Assembly (NCBI GenBank): GCA_037447605.1
Contig: CM074815.1
Coordinates: forward strand, 2,522,161-2,586,160
Source: Zygnema circumcarinatum
Taxonomy: Eukaryota > Streptophyta > Zygnematophyceae > Zygnematales > Zygnemataceae
Reading direction: 5' to 3'
DNA: 64,000 nt
Below, piece by piece: positions 63,582-64,000 of this stretch. The notes under the pieces are model-generated. The model did no database searches. It was not told the origin of the DNA and worked only from the letters and a program-made list of their open reading frames with translations. The stretch's first letter is position 1. The number at the start of each line of letters is the position of its first letter. Both the position numbers and the translations under genes were made by a program.

Positions 63582-64000
63582 GTGAGAGAGCAGCTCTGAC
63601 ACTCCCTCCCTCCCTCCCTCCCTCCCTCCCTTCCTTCACCCTCTCCACCTCCTCCAACTTCCTCGCCCCCCCCTCCCTCCCCTCGTCCTCCTTCACCCTC
63701 TCTCTCTTCTTCGTCCTCCCTCTTCCCTCCCTGCCACGGTTCGTCCCGTACGCACTCCATCCCACCCAGCCTCCCTCCCTCTCTCTCCCCTCCCACTCTT
63801 TCTCTCCTCCCGCTCTCCCTTCCCTCCCTCTCTCCTACCCTCCCCTTATCTTTTGTGCCTCTCTCCCTCCCTATCGCCCTCCCTCCTCCCACTCTCTCGT
63901 CTCCCTCCGGCCATCCTTCCCTTCTGGCCTCTCTCCGTCCCTCTCCTCTCCTTGTCACTCCCTCCCCCCCTCCCTTCCTCCCTCCCTCCTTTCCTCCCTC
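63582..64000 (+). repeat. CT-rich intron of cpSRP54 at the window end
   Basis: CCCT and CT repeats following the donor GAG|GTGAGA at 63582. The next exon is outside the window. Confidence 0.8.

Overview
This is a nuclear plant (streptophyte) scaffold. Evidence: several long, multi-intron genes with GT-AG introns; plastid-targeted acetolactate synthase, EngB GTPase and cpSRP54; plant-only families (UDP-arabinopyranose mutase/RGP, XS-XH RNA-silencing protein, hybrid histidine kinase); and TTTAGGG-type interstitial repeats. A PAS-containing hybrid histidine kinase, a TXNDC12-like thioredoxin and a papain-family protease locus with LysM domains point away from flowering plants, towards a streptophyte alga, bryophyte, lycophyte or fern. 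I cannot name the species. Introns and spacers are loaded with homopyrimidine/homopurine (CT/GA) tracts, and these account for most of the long apparent ORFs rich in Ser-Leu, Arg-Glu or Pro. Three N gaps (100, 100 and 10 N) show a draft assembly.

Layout: 1-3097 acetolactate synthase (minus, 3' end off the window); 4015-6642 N-acetylglucosamine kinase (plus, divergent from ALS); 7754-7939 small SMP-like protein; 9150-11952 secreted LysM/Cys-rich gene with a papain-type first exon (minus, gap inside); 14590-16381 ER-type thioredoxin (plus); 17535-19149 carboxylesterase with a predicted membrane anchor (plus); 20669-23090 papain-type protease, paralogue of the 9-12 kb gene in inverted orientation; 23657-25955 RGP/UAM-like gene (minus); 29027-38053 PAS hybrid histidine kinase (plus, 15 exons); 39874-40813 unrecognised three-exon gene (minus); 43302-47427 XS-XH protein (minus, 11 exons); 48666-50566 EngB/YihA GTPase (plus); 51371-52906 AT-hook protein (minus, 5' exon not found); 55985-63581 cpSRP54 (plus, runs off the window).

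The genes are mostly unrelated housekeeping and signalling loci, as usual in a plant genome. Shared themes are plastid function (branched-chain amino acid synthesis, organellar ribosome assembly, thylakoid protein targeting), cell wall/secretory function (RGP, LysM proteases, thioredoxin) and nuclear regulation (XS-XH, AT-hook).

The most unusual observations are: (i) the inverted pair of cysteine-protease genes, whose first exon and first intron are almost identical while signal peptides and C-termini have diverged, with assembly gaps inside both; (ii) clusters of the G-box CACGTG embedded in 5' coding exons, especially transit-peptide exons; (iii) a roughly 750-bp almost pure (CT)n tract in an intron that splits the second receiver domain of the histidine kinase; (iv) a minisatellite in cpSRP54 that has multiplied the neighbouring 5' splice site. 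Exon boundaries were placed by hand from splice consensus, reading frame and family conservation; no search was run.
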